A stretch of 64,000 bases of DNA. Source: Euryodendron excelsum. Lineage: Eukaryota; Streptophyta; Magnoliopsida; Ericales; Pentaphylacaceae. The notes beneath the pieces were generated by a model. That model ran no database searches. It saw nothing but the letters and a program-made list of their open reading frames with translations, and was not told the DNA's origin. The position numbers and the translations under genes are program-made. Shown here in pieces: positions 43,421 to 55,400 of this stretch (positions within the stretch are counted from its first letter, which is position 1; every line of letters starts with the position of its first letter). The stretch is from NCBI GenBank assembly GCA_033060915.1, contig CM065380.1, positions 46,310,001 to 46,374,000 of the forward strand, written 5' to 3'.

Positions 43421-46400
43421 CCTTATGGTTGTCAAGCTCAAAGAAGAACCCGAGATCTTTAATCTGAAAATGTTCCACATGCAACCTGCAATAAGTCCTA
43501 CGACATACTTGCGTGGAGTGTAATTAAACTCTTATGGAGCCAACTACACTCATAGTATCCACAACTCAAATGTACTAAAAAACACTCTTATGTTTATAGG
43601 AGAGGTGCTAATCCAAAGAAAAAGAATAGTAGACATAGAACTCATACTCTATGTATATCACAAATATTCAGTAATATGGGATGTAACATCCCTGTATATT
43701 GGGTGGTGGGTAGTTTTTATAATTACCAACCCATGGATCATGGGTTTGGGTTTAGAGCATGCCGGCCATGGGCGCTCCAACTGAACCAAATACCAATATA
43801 AACATACAAGAACAAAGCAAAGTCATAGACACAACATGTTACTCTTCTCATGACCATGTTTAAGATCAACTATAGTAATGATCGAGCTCTATGTCTTTAA
43901 ATTGTTTATCCATCGAGGCCCGGCCACGCCAGCAAAAGAAGTTCATTATAAAATTGTACATAATGCAACATTTAAGTAGAGGGACTTCAAATGAATAAAA
44001 CCGTCCATCACATATTCCTTCTTCAATTACATATATATATATACAGAACCAACAGTTCCAGCATGCAAAATATTCAAAGCTGAAAGCTTTATCCACACTA
44101 GTGTGTCTTTATGTCATTTCAATCATGCATTTCGGGCCAATGATTCTTGCATTCCTAATTTGATACATGGTGTTCCCGCGAAAAATGCTACTTTGCCATA
44201 AAGGTATGTTTTGTCGATGACTTCGATAATGACCAGTATAGTCCTCTTTTGCACTAAAAAGTTCAGCTAAATAATGTCATGGACTCATGAATATGTAATA
44301 CATGAAGAAAGTCCATAATAGGTGGAGCTTGTCTCATTGTTTTATAAACTTTTTTTTTTTTTTGGGTGTTGGAAATTTGAACATACCAGACAACTCACTG
44401 GTTTGTTTTTTTTTTTTTTTTTTGTGAGGTTTAATCACATGGTTTTGTGTAATAAAGGAGCTGAAGCAAATGAGAGAAAAGAAAAAACAAGAATAATATA
44501 TCTTGTTGGTAATAGTGCAATATTGTGATGTATTTTATGGCAACTAAAAGGCAAATGATGGTTAATGAAAAAGTCATACAAAATTTTATACAAAAGGTCG
44601 TGATGGAATGATAACCATTCATTTTAAAATAAAACACTTATAATAATAACTTTTAATTACAAAAATATCACTATTAATGTCACCCATATCATTTTGATAA
44701 AATTTTTTAAACAAATATTTACAAAGTAGCATTTTCCATTTGCAAATGAAGGGTACGTGTTCATCCACAAAAAGAAACGGGTGCCAAATCAATGATGCTA
44801 TATCAGAGAAAAGTACTAAAGTATGAAAAAAATTATGAAAATTTTCTTGAGATTCTCTATTGTGACAGTGATCAGAACCCGCACAAGCCTTTTCATTGGA
44901 TTCCCTCATTATGCTGGCTCGGCTCAGCCACACAGACACTCCACAAGTAATCTGACACCCATGATCCACCTTACATTATTATTAAAAACAAAAACAAAAA
45001 CAAAACAACCCTACAATCTTTTGTGTTCCCACCGTGCAAGAAAAGCTTAAATCTTTCATTTTAGCATATGTTCTCCGGCTACCACTCAAACAAAATCTGT
45101 CTTGAAGTCACACTTTCACCTAATAATAAAAAATATCAGTTCCAATGCTAAATAAGATCAGTCGTTTGGCTAAGTAGAAAAACCAATGTTGGTTAGAATT
45201 GAGGTAAAAAAAGGTTACTGTTACTTACTACTGGTACTCAACAATAATAAAGACCAGTTCTAGTGCTAAATAAGATTAGTCTTAGTGTTACCGGCTAGGA
45301 ACTTTCATGTGTGACGCTTGTTGTGCCCAGGCAGCCTTTGACACTTAGTGATGAGTAACTCTTTTTTATGTGGCTATTTTGGAAACCACTGTTTGCTATA
45401 TTCAAGGTAAAAAAGTTTCGTATTACTGGGACTAATTTTACTTACCACTTGGATTGACTTGTTTACCATTAGAATCTTATTGTTGAGTGTCGGTACCTGA
45501 AAACCACTCATGATATCACAGAATTTCCCTCACGATAATTAAACTGCAAATGGCAACCCTTTTTTTTACCCTAACCCTAAAATTATATTCTCACTCTAAT
45601 TCCAAAAGTAAGAACTAAGGGGAAGGCCTTTTCTGGAAATCTTTTATAGATCTAAGGATATGTGAATATGACAGTGCCTCAAATCATTTTTGGGGCGCAA
45701 AATCTGCTGTGTGGGGACCTGAGTCTTACAATTGCAATCATCAAATTTTATTCCACTTAATTATCTGGACATTTAGTTGTACTGTAATATATGACAATCA
45801 GTGAAATTTTCGGACATACCCACGTCAAAGAGAGTAATATTATACAATAAAAAAAATATGTAGAGAAATTATTATTAAAATAATGTGATTGAATAAAAAT
45901 CATTCACGTTAAAATAAAACACTTATTATAATAGCTGTTAATTATAAAAATATCATTACTAAATTATTTTGGATGGCAAATGATTATAGATGACGGTTAA
46001 TTGATATGATTTATGGAAACATATTTGTGTATAGAACTTCACCAATTATTACACAATAAGCTAGGAATATCAAAGACTATAGAGAATAGAAGAAGAATTC
46101 CTTACACAAAAGAAGTCTATTCTATTACTTTCTCAAGATGACTTAACAAACCAAAATGAGTAAATGCAAGCTAAAATCACACACAAAACAACCTGAAATA
46201 CTCACCACATTGCACTCTTCAAACTCGAACATGACAGTAAATAATACATTGAAAATTAATAAAAGAAAAAGGTGAACAAACCCAAACCCACCTAAGTTTA
46301 TCTGATTAGTATATCCTACGCACAAAAACCCAACCAAAACTATCACTTGAAAAGAAAGCCAACAACTGCTTCTGATATAACTCAGAACCACAAATTCTCA

Positions 46401-46479
46401 AACTATATCTCAGTTGCCATAATAGAAGAACTTAAAACAAATTAAAAGCAATCCATAATCTTCTTACTCTATGAACAAG
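43421..46479. other. Intergenic DNA, no gene seen
   Basis: AT-rich sequence with no credible ORF. TTAAAATAAAACACTTAT is present at about 44,624 and again at about 45,909 within longer similar blocks, suggesting a dispersed AT-rich repeat. A TATATATATATA run is at about 44,032. AATGCTAAATAAGATCAGTC at about 45,145 recurs slightly altered at about 45,263. Confidence 0.4.
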
Positions 46480-46854
46480 TCAGACTATGATATCCCGAAG
46501 TGCAAAGAGAAAGAAGAGCTCTAAATCTGGAGGAGCAAAGAAAGCTATAGGGGTCCTTCCCAGCGAACAATTCGAAAAAACTCTTGGCTTCTTTGGTGCA
46601 GGAGGACATGTTAAAATCTGTGGTATTTGAAATCTCGACCCTTTAGGTGTAGAGCAGCCACTGGAAGTGACATCGACACCATCAATCTCTATGCCGCTAA
46701 TCTTTGATAGATTTGACAAATTATCGGAGCTCGTGATGGAGGACTTAGCAGCCAAACCCACTGATGTTTCTTCGTTTTTGCGCTGCTTCTTGTACTGGGT
46801 TTTTCTAGGTTTTCTTGTACTTTTTCTTGTTCTTCTTCTACCAGAAGGAGCCAT
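46480..46854 (-). CDS. SIAMESE-RELATED (SMR) cyclin-dependent kinase inhibitor, SMR4/SMR8-like
   Basis: A single-exon ORF of 124 residues. The basic N-terminus (residues 5-26, RRRTRKSTRKPRKTQYKKQR) could be a nuclear signal. Then come CSTPKGSRFQIP (67-78), CPPAPKKPR (83-91) and the C-terminal block FFAPPDLELFFLFALRDI (105-122), the signature order of the plant-specific SIM/SMR family, which binds CDK-cyclin complexes and restrains division, often promoting endoreduplication. I chose the ATG at 46,854, which begins MAPSGRRR; the open frame extends 50 codons upstream but that part looks like leader. The length fits the family. The exact paralogue is inferred from motif similarity. Confidence 0.85.
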   Translation of the reverse strand: MAPSGRRRTRKSTRKPRKTQYKKQRKNEETSVGLAAKSSITSSDNLSNLSKISGIEIDGVDVTSSGCSTPKGSRFQIPQILTCPPAPKKPRVFSNCSLGRTPIAFFAPPDLELFFLFALRDIIV

Positions 46855-49800
46855 TTGAGAGAATGATCGAACCGCTAAATTTCTGAACTGAAAGAATAGA
46901 AACTCTAAAACCTTTGCTGAATCTATCAAAAAAACACAACCACCATATCTACAGCACTTTTTTCTGAGAAATTTGACTGAAAAGTGATAAAAGCCAAGTG
47001 ACAATAACCTCTTTTGAAACAGACCTTTTCAAGCACAAGAAGTACTACTACTTCTGCTATTAAAAAACAAAAGCAAAAATACCCTAGAAACTACGCTGTT
47101 GAATCTTGAAAACCCAAAGTGAAATTTTTCAAGAAGAGACCAAACCAATCAATTCTACAGACACCTCACATGAGATCATGCATTCTTTATGCTAAATTAC
47201 ACACCAAACCCAACAAAAGCTCAACAACTACCACTACCACTATGGCATAAGCTCTATCAACCAGAACCTTTGTTAGAGAAATCATGAAAAAGAAAAGACA
47301 ACAAAATCTAAACAAACCCGCGAAAACCTTAAGAGTTCAAATACACACACCACTATCATTATTTTTTCATGGAAAGCCTAGGGATCAATACTAAGTAACC
47401 TCGTTATTAGAAACGTGGGGGGTCAAAAAGCCCTAATCAAAGCCCTAGAGAGAGAAGAAGGAGAGTTCCGACCTAGGGATTCTAAGGGCTTATATTGGCA
47501 GGTAATGTTTCGGGCAGTCTTGCCCGCTGCCCATCGGGATCTTTTTTTTTTTTTTTTTTTCTGTTGTTATTGATAGAAAATAATTATATCATAAAAAATA
47601 TATTAGATTGAATACTCATTTATCAAAGGAAGTTTAACAAACACAACAATCACGATAAACTTAATAATCATACAGAGACTATAATATAAATCCAACATGC
47701 ACAGTTTTAATCTTAAATTGTGCAAGTCTTTAATAAAAACAAGAAGAGAATTTAAAAAAAAACACTTTTTTTATTTTTTATTTGAAAAATGTTCAAATTG
47801 GACTTAATTCAAATCTAAATCCACATTGCAATTACCATAATAAATTAGATAGATGCGTCACTAAGAAAAATATGGTCACTATTGGCAAAATAATAATAAT
47901 TACATCAAGCAAGATGTAAAGATCTCTTATTGTCATTTTTTTTCTAATATTAGCTGTTATTTTTTAAATTTTGATCTAAGTTTTAAGGAAAATTAACCCC
48001 ACTTTTAGACTTTTAATGAAATATATATATATATATATATATGACAAAGGGGTAGTTAAGGATTATTTTATAACAAAAAAGATTGTATGCACAGTCACCT
48101 CTCTCGCATACTCAAAACCTGTGAGAAATGTAATCCTTTTTACCATGAGAAGTTACCTTACTGTGAAGTTAGTACTAAAAATGGGTTGCTTACGACAATT
48201 ACAGTGACCACCCCCATAGGTTTATGAAATTACAGCAACACCCCTTGTCAATGAGGTCGACAAACAAACCCAATAAAATTACTATTTTACCCTTAGTCTA
48301 TTATTCATATTCCAAAATGTAGCTTGGTTAGCTGAGTCAATTCACTCTTCCCTCTTCCCTCTTTACCCAATCATCACTAGTCACCCGTCGCAGCTAACTC
48401 ACCACCTTCATCCAATCAGTGGTGGATGGGTGGTCTGTGGTAGCTGTGCATAGAGGAGGTGGCCGTGGGTGTGGGAAGGTTGTGACCACAGATAGTGGCG
48501 ATAAAGGTGGTGGACGTCGGTAATCGTGGTCAACAGCGAACACAAGAAGAGCGGGCAAGGGCTATGCCACTCTCCACGTCATTAATAACTTCTTGTTTGC
48601 TGTAATAGGAAGCACACACTAGGTTGCCCTTTCTCTTTATTGAAGTAAATGGTTTTCTCCCTCCTCGTTTTTAGTTTTTGTGTCTTTCTTTTTTTTTCTT
48701 TTAAAAAATTCAGGGACCTACAATCCCTAAAAATGAAATAAGTAGAATTTTGTTCCATTTTTTTAAAGCATGTGGTTTGGCCCCCAAGTGTAACTCCTGA
48801 GTCTGCCATTGATGATGTTGTGAGAGAGAGAGAGAGAGCGCGCCAGCCCTAATTGTGGCCATTTTATTTACTATTATTGTAGGTTAAACCTCAACCTGAT
48901 GAGAGATTTTTTTGTTCATTTATTTGAGTTTGTTTCTAGAACATCTTAGGGTTCCCTTCAAGTCAAGTATACTAGCACACATGCAAGGGCAAACCGATGA
49001 AGGAGCCACTGGGGCAGCTGCCCCGCTGGATTGCTATTTTTCCGTTTTTTTTAAAAAAAAAATTATGTGTATTTATTTGATTTTAAGTTATAAATATATA
49101 TTTTGCCTCCACTGAATTTACAAATAATTATATTTGCCACCCTCTGAGTTTAGTAATATCTATATTTGTCCCCATTGAATATCATTAAACCTGTAATAGA
49201 AAATATATGTATCTCATTAACTCTTTATTGTTTGGCTAAATAAAGAACATAATTTCAATTAACCCTTCATTATATGTATCCATAGATTCTTAGTTATCAA
49301 AATCTCAAAATCCCTTCTCAAAATTTTTAACATTAGCCAGTCAAATTTTGATTAAGATTTTTTTTATAGGTTTTTGTGTGCAACTTCTGTACACCGTTGG
49401 TATCTTTTTGTGGCGTCTTTAATATAATTATCACTTTGTTTATTGAGAAAAATATATTTTCAATCAAAAAAAATTTGTGTATGTTTCTATATAAATTTTG
49501 CCCCCATTGAACAAAAATCATGAATCTACCCCCACACACATGCATGTATGTCACTGAAATTAGTGAAACACTTCGACTGAGCTATTTTTGTTTGGATGTG
49601 TTAATAAAAGGAACATGAACAAATATTTGTCAATTAAAAAAAACTCATTTTTTGTTTTATTAGTCATAAAAATTGAATATCATTTAGTAATTTCATTTTC
49701 ATTTTAATTTCTTTTTGCATTACAAATCCAAGATCATAGTGTATGAAAATAACAAAACTAATTTCCTAAGATTACAATTCCCTTTATTAGGAAGGAAGCG

Positions 49801-50439
49801 ATAGGGGGCGAAGGGTATTAAAATGGAGTTTCCTTCATCTGCCAAGAAGAAAATTAGGAGGAAAAAGAAGAGAAGAAAAGTTTAATTTCCTAAAACCCAC
49901 ATTACCATGCAAAAGTAGGTGGAACGGAAAAGGATTCCTTTTTCTTTTCCATACATTTTTTCCCTCCAAACAATGCGTTTATGTTAGTATCTGAAGTTAA
50001 AAACTTAAAATGACAATGTCAAAGCATTAAGTCCTTTAAGAAGGATATCTAAAACAGTACAAATATTTTGTATCTATTTTGTTATTAATATAAAGTTAAT
50101 GAGTTTCGTGTCTTTCAAAAAAATTGAAAACCCCTCTTAACTTTCCTCATGCTTGCTGCTCAACCAAACGTTAAAAGAGGAAACTTAAAGAAATGAAACT
50201 TTTTTCCTTCCCAATTTTCCATCCCTTGAATGAAATGAAACTTTGAATTTACATTACCCGAACTTTGAAGGATCTCATTCCACACCGAGCTCGAGTAGTC
50301 AGATACTGAAATTCCATTACTCATCCTAATTAAATTGTGATATGTTACCGACATTAGTTTGTTGTAATAAAGGAACTTCTAAAAAAATAAATGGCATGCC
50401 ACAAAAATCTAATAGACCTTAGTATTCAAAAACTTAGTA
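46855..50439. other. SMR upstream region and intergenic DNA
   Basis: Poly-T is at 47,541-47,560 and (AT)11 at 48,020-48,042. A GAGAGAGAGAGAGAG tract is at about 48,822-48,838. A block at 48,985-49,180 containing GGGGCAGCTGCCCCGCTGG and TTTGCCTCCACTGAATTTAC looks like a degraded dispersed repeat. No gene seen apart from the possible promoter. Confidence 0.4.
47489..47496 (-). promoter_or_regulatory. Possible TATA box of the SMR gene
   Basis: On the minus strand GCCAATATAAGCCC is followed about 40 nt later by a CT-rich leader (CTCCTTCTTCTCTCTCTAG). It lies about 640 nt before the ATG, so the leader would be long or contain an intron. Confidence 0.3.
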
Positions 50440-50570
50440 CTACCTTAGTACCGAACCTTTTTTCCCGTCCAAGGACTTTAGGTGTTTTTATTTCACTCAC
50501 TAGATCTGGTGTTCGAACCTCACCAACCCCCTCACCCCCCAAAAAAAAGAAAGAAAAAAGTATATATATA
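50440..50570 (+). mobile_element. Possible SINE fragment
   Basis: TGTTCGAACCT (50,510-50,520) fits the B box and is followed by CACCAACCCC and an A-rich tail from 50,541. No A box is recognisable upstream, so at most a 3' fragment remains. Confidence 0.3.
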
Positions 50571-52280
50571 TAATATGTTGCATTACTTGACCTAAAAAAA
50601 AAAAAGAAAGAAAAATATCTGATTATGTGGATTTGATAACCTGAGAGGCTAATAGGGGTAGATTTTTTTTTTGAAGGGTAAATTACACTGACCACCCTTG
50701 AGATTTGGGTTTAATACACAAAGCACCTCTCACGTATGAGAAATTATTAGGGCTTCGGCTGCTAGTTGGGCCCTCTTGGATGGGCTCTTGCAACGGATGC
50801 CTAGATTATTCTGGAGCTGGTTGCCAGAAATCCAGAGAACTGAATTTCATGAACTCAAAATTTGCATCAGCAGGTAGCTCAAAATACAGATCCAACTGTA
50901 TAAACACTCGACCATGGAATTTTATGATTCTTCTTTATTTCAAAAAGAAATTTGAGGCGGTGATAATCAGAATCTTAATAACTTTCTTGCTGGGTCAAAA
51001 TCAGAGCCAGAGCCACAGGACTTGCCTTACTAAGGGGTGTTTGGTTGTGCCCTTTTTAGCAATTTATGGCTTAAGGTTATAGCTTTTTTAAACAGAATTT
51101 GGCTCCCCACTAAAAAATTGACTTTTAAAAAACTAGTTTAAGCTTTAAAAAAGCCATTTAAAAAAATGAGTTTAAGCTTAAAAAAATCATTTAAAAAAGT
51201 GCATTTTTAAAACTAGTTTAAGCTTATGACTCATAGCTTTTTAAACTAGCAATTTAAACCCCTCTTAAGGCTAAGGCATCAAGCAACTTACATTTTAGGT
51301 CTTCAAACTCGAGCGTGGTATTTCCCTGATCACCCAAACAGGGTTTTAATTAGCAAAGCTCCTACCAGAGCTGTCAACTAGCATTCAATTTTCTATCATA
51401 ATAAACACATATATACACATACAAATATATATACACATATTTATATATAGGTATCTGATAGGCAAAGCTCCTACCAGAACTATCAAACCATGTATAACAA
51501 AGGAAAATATGGAGCATTTTCCCTAAAACCCAGTTTATGACTTTTCCCAACTTAATATATATATATATAGATATATAGCACATTAAATCTGGAATATAAC
51601 AAAGCACAACTCCTTTCACACTCGAACAAACAAAGACTAATCTCACCAAAACAATGGACGATTGAAACAAACATTATACGCTTTTGGATCCAACATGGTT
51701 CTACTTCAATCAAAACATAACAATGAGCATTAGAATCCACATTAATTAACAAACTTAATTGAGAAAAAGGTACCATGTTACCCGCCATAAAAACAAGTCC
51801 AAAAGCCTTTCATACTCAATAATGACTGCAATTCATCAATCAAATGTTCTTTCTTTTCTTTTTTCAGTGTCAATCAAATGTCAAACTAGTTAAGTTAATA
51901 TTGTCCAATTTGTCAAGTCCAAACTTAACATTCAACCCATTAAAGTATATGACATAATGTCAAGTGCAGCAGCCACACTAAAGATGTCCGCCTAGTTTTA
52001 CTTTTACCTCACATGTTCAACAAAATTGATCAGCATACCTAAGTGTGGAACTCCAAACTTCATATGGTTTTCAAGGTGTTAGTTTCACATGGTATAGAAA
52101 CTAACCTTCTAAGCAAAACAAATTATAAAAAGAATTTTAAAAGAAGAAAAAAAAACCAGCATTGGCACCCACCACAATCACTCTGCTAGTTTAAAATTAC
52201 AAGCACCATGTTCTCTCCTTGTTACAGTGGATCTGTCTTCCAAGTTTCATAAGCAGCAGTATATTCGTTAGACTCAAAGA
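50571..52280. other. Intergenic DNA with a possible MITE
   Basis: At 51,033-51,264 AGGGGTGTTTGGTT and AAATTTAAACCCCT form imperfect terminal inverted repeats, enclosing an internally repetitive A/T sequence (ACTAGTTTAAGCTT occurs near 51,131 and 51,214). I see no convincing 8-bp target duplication. TA repeats are at about 51,413-51,447 and 51,556-51,577. No gene seen. Confidence 0.4.
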
Positions 52281-52410
52281 GCGGGGTTAGCTAAGTGGTA
52301 GTGGTGCCCCCACCCATGCCAGTAGATTATGGGTTCGACTCCCCCTCTCCCCTCCCAAGACTTTGGCCCTCGAATGTACCAACAAAAAAAATAAAATAAA
52401 ATAAAAGTAT
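52281..52410 (+). mobile_element. SINE with intact A and B boxes
   Basis: TAGCTAAGTGG (52,288-52,298) fits the A box and GGTTCGACTCC (52,332-52,342) the B box exactly, 44 nt apart. The body is short and ends in an A-rich tail with AAATA steps (52,383-52,407). The flanks ACTCAAAGA (52,272-52,280) and ACTCCAAGA (52,411-52,419) look like a target duplication with one mismatch. It is a tRNA-derived, non-coding retroposon of about 130 bp. Confidence 0.75.
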
Positions 52411-55400
52411 ACTCCAAGAAACTCTATGCAGTGAAGTTGAATGGTTTTAATAAAGCTTTAGTACCTCTTATAGAAGCTCCATATTATCCAAAATCATTTA
52501 CCCAGGTATTCTCAAATAGAACTTGAAAAGGCAATCATGACCATAGCGCAAGCACTTATGCCAAATAATGCATGAATTAGAAACTAAGGCCAAGCTTCCA
52601 CAAATAACTCTAAGCACAAGTGCCTCTTTCCAGAAGAGGTGAAAGTAATTCTTCAAAGTTGCTTTCCTCAAATTATTGCCTTTTCCATTGACAGTGCAGT
52701 TAACAATGTTGAAAATTGTAAGTCCTATACTTAGATGTGGGTATTGTAACTAGGCAAAGCTAGTAAAAGAGACAACGATGATGAAAAATCAATGTGGATT
52801 TATGACAGATTTAAAAATGAAGTTTATCTTTTCAGGCAACAGATAGAGGGCTTTAGCAAAGAAATTGGCTTCAAAGGATCCATTTTGTAGAATTCTTGGA
52901 CAAAAATTGGAGTGAATTATAGAAAGAAAAAAAAATGTCCGATAGAAATACTATGCATATTCACTAGGAAGTCCCATGGTTTACTTGTTTGCTAGACTGA
53001 GGGTACATACCAAGTCAAAAAAATATAGAGCTAACGATTTTGTTATCTTGGATCAGTAGCAAAAAAAAATATAGAGCTAACGATTTTGTTATCTTGGATC
53101 AGTAGCAAAGAATAAAGAGGGATGAATGAGAGGGATGAATGAGGTGAAAGAGTGCTTACAAAGTGAATGGTCATAAGTAATTGATGCTCAAAGGTAAAAC
53201 AGAAGATTTGGCACCTCCACAACAATGGCCAGATTCGTCAAGTAAAAGAAAATTCTAAGTGAAACTAAAAAGTATTTAAAGGCTTAAGAAACATGGTCCA
53301 CATACACTTCTAAAAAGGTATTGTGTCCATGTTGAACATTGACAATTGACGGACATGACCTAACGTGTAAGGCACTATATTGCCTGAACTCTTCTAAATT
53401 TGTGAAATACTCATGTTAAACACTCGACACTTAGATAAGAGTATGTAATATATGTCCAATACAGCTAGTAGACATGCATCTCACAAGTACGTATAACTAA
53501 TTGAGTTTACTATAAAACTAAGCATAAAGTTTTCATTTTATACATAAATACTATATTTTAGCTTATAAATGTCATTTTACTTTAAAAAAATAAAAGAAGT
53601 ATTTAAAAAATATAAAACTCAGCCATGTGCAAGTGAGTGTCCTTAGGCATGAGAATTAAATAAATCCAACACTTTGACAAGTACTTACACCCGACATCTG
53701 TACCCGTACCTGTATCCGGGCCCAAATAACATAGTAGGGCACACATCAAAATATACCCAATTATAATGTTAATGTTTTTGGATCAAGACTCACTTCGGCC
53801 CGCTTGGGAGACGAGCGTGTCTATCACTTCAAACACATGAAACATAAATGGCCGAGTTGAAAATCAAAATAATATTGATTTAGGTGTGTAACTCCCTCTC
53901 CTTTAGGCTTTTTAATTTTAGAAATGCTAAAGCTTAAATCTTCCCATTCGTTTGGAAAAAAGTTTTTTAAATAAATAGGACTTCCTGTCACACTTCTTTC
54001 ACAACATATAAGTGTAAAAAATGATTTCTTACTATTACAGATTAAAACATGAATATTTATGTAATGTAAAAAATGAATAGGTTATTATTTTTTTAGTTAT
54101 ATAGAAGTACATATTTATTTGTCATTGTGTCACCCTTGTGTTTATCTCCTAATTTTTCAAACACTATTGTATCAGCTATTAGTATCTTATCTATGTCCGG
54201 TGTTTATGCTTCTTAGCTTAATGGTCATTACCTTCGTACCCAACTAGAGCCAAATAATGAAGATGGCTCCTTGTAAAGCAAGGCTAAGTAGCAAAAATCA
54301 CTAGAGATTGCAACGACAACACAAGATGGGAGGATGAAATTTAACAATCACGGAAGAAAGTGAATAACTTTTAGAAAGTTCCATGGAATTCTAGCCTCCA
54401 AGCAAGTTTTTCCCAAGGGAGTAGCAACGCGATATCGAGTATCGAATGGGCATATGATGCATGGGGGGGTTTCCTTCTGGGTAGCTGACAAATGGTCCCT
54501 CATTCGACTCCCCATCTCTTTCATCTTTGGTCTTTGCTCAAGTAGGTCTTCCCTTTCCCAAGCACCCACTACTATTGTTTTCTCCATATCACCCTGTCCT
54601 GGTGAGATGTGAATATTTTTAATACTTCATATATAACATATAATTATATTTTTATATTATATATTAAAATTTCATTCCATTCCAACATTATTAATTTGTC
54701 TTCCTAACAAGAGAATAAAAATTAGTATTTCACTCCATTCTCATTCTCATTCCATTGTACCAAACATAACTTAAATATGTAATCTTTCTATTCAATGGTG
54801 TTACTTTTAAGAACAGTGAGAAGCTTTTCAAGCTTTGTTTGGTGCATAATACCACCTTACCTATAAGGGTGGTTCCCAAGGAATTTGAAGGAAACTTCGA
54901 TCCTGCTTCTTCCTCACAAATCTAAGTTTTCTCTTCTAGGGGTGGCAGTGGGACGGGTTCGATACTGGTTTGGCTAAACTCTACCCCGCCCCTAATAGAA
55001 AAACTTCACCCCATACTTCATCCCAAACCCGTAACAGGTAAATCCAATATATAAGGATCGCTACGATCTAATAGAATAATTTTGCTGTCTCTAAACCCTA
55101 CTCTGTCCCAAATTCACATCAGATTTTATTTTTTTCCATACCCGGCCCCTAACCCATTCATACCCCAAACCCTTGCTATTAGGGTTGGAGTGAATCGAGT
55201 TCGGATTTTTCAACTCCAATTGTCATCCTTATTCTCTTCTTACTTTCCTCCAACCCTCATTAGTATATTGCAAAACTTTTTTTTGAAAAAACTAAAATCC
55301 AAATCCAGGAATTCCAAAATTATTTTGAGGGCAGCAACCCCAGAACTTGAGATCTAGAATCGGAAGCCCAACTCCATTCTTAAACTAAATAGATTTTAAA

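Noticed and set aside
54348..54587. 79-codon minus-strand ORF (CIICPFDTRYRVATPLGK)
   Set aside because: Short, no recognised family, surrounded by degraded repeat; not enough to call a gene.
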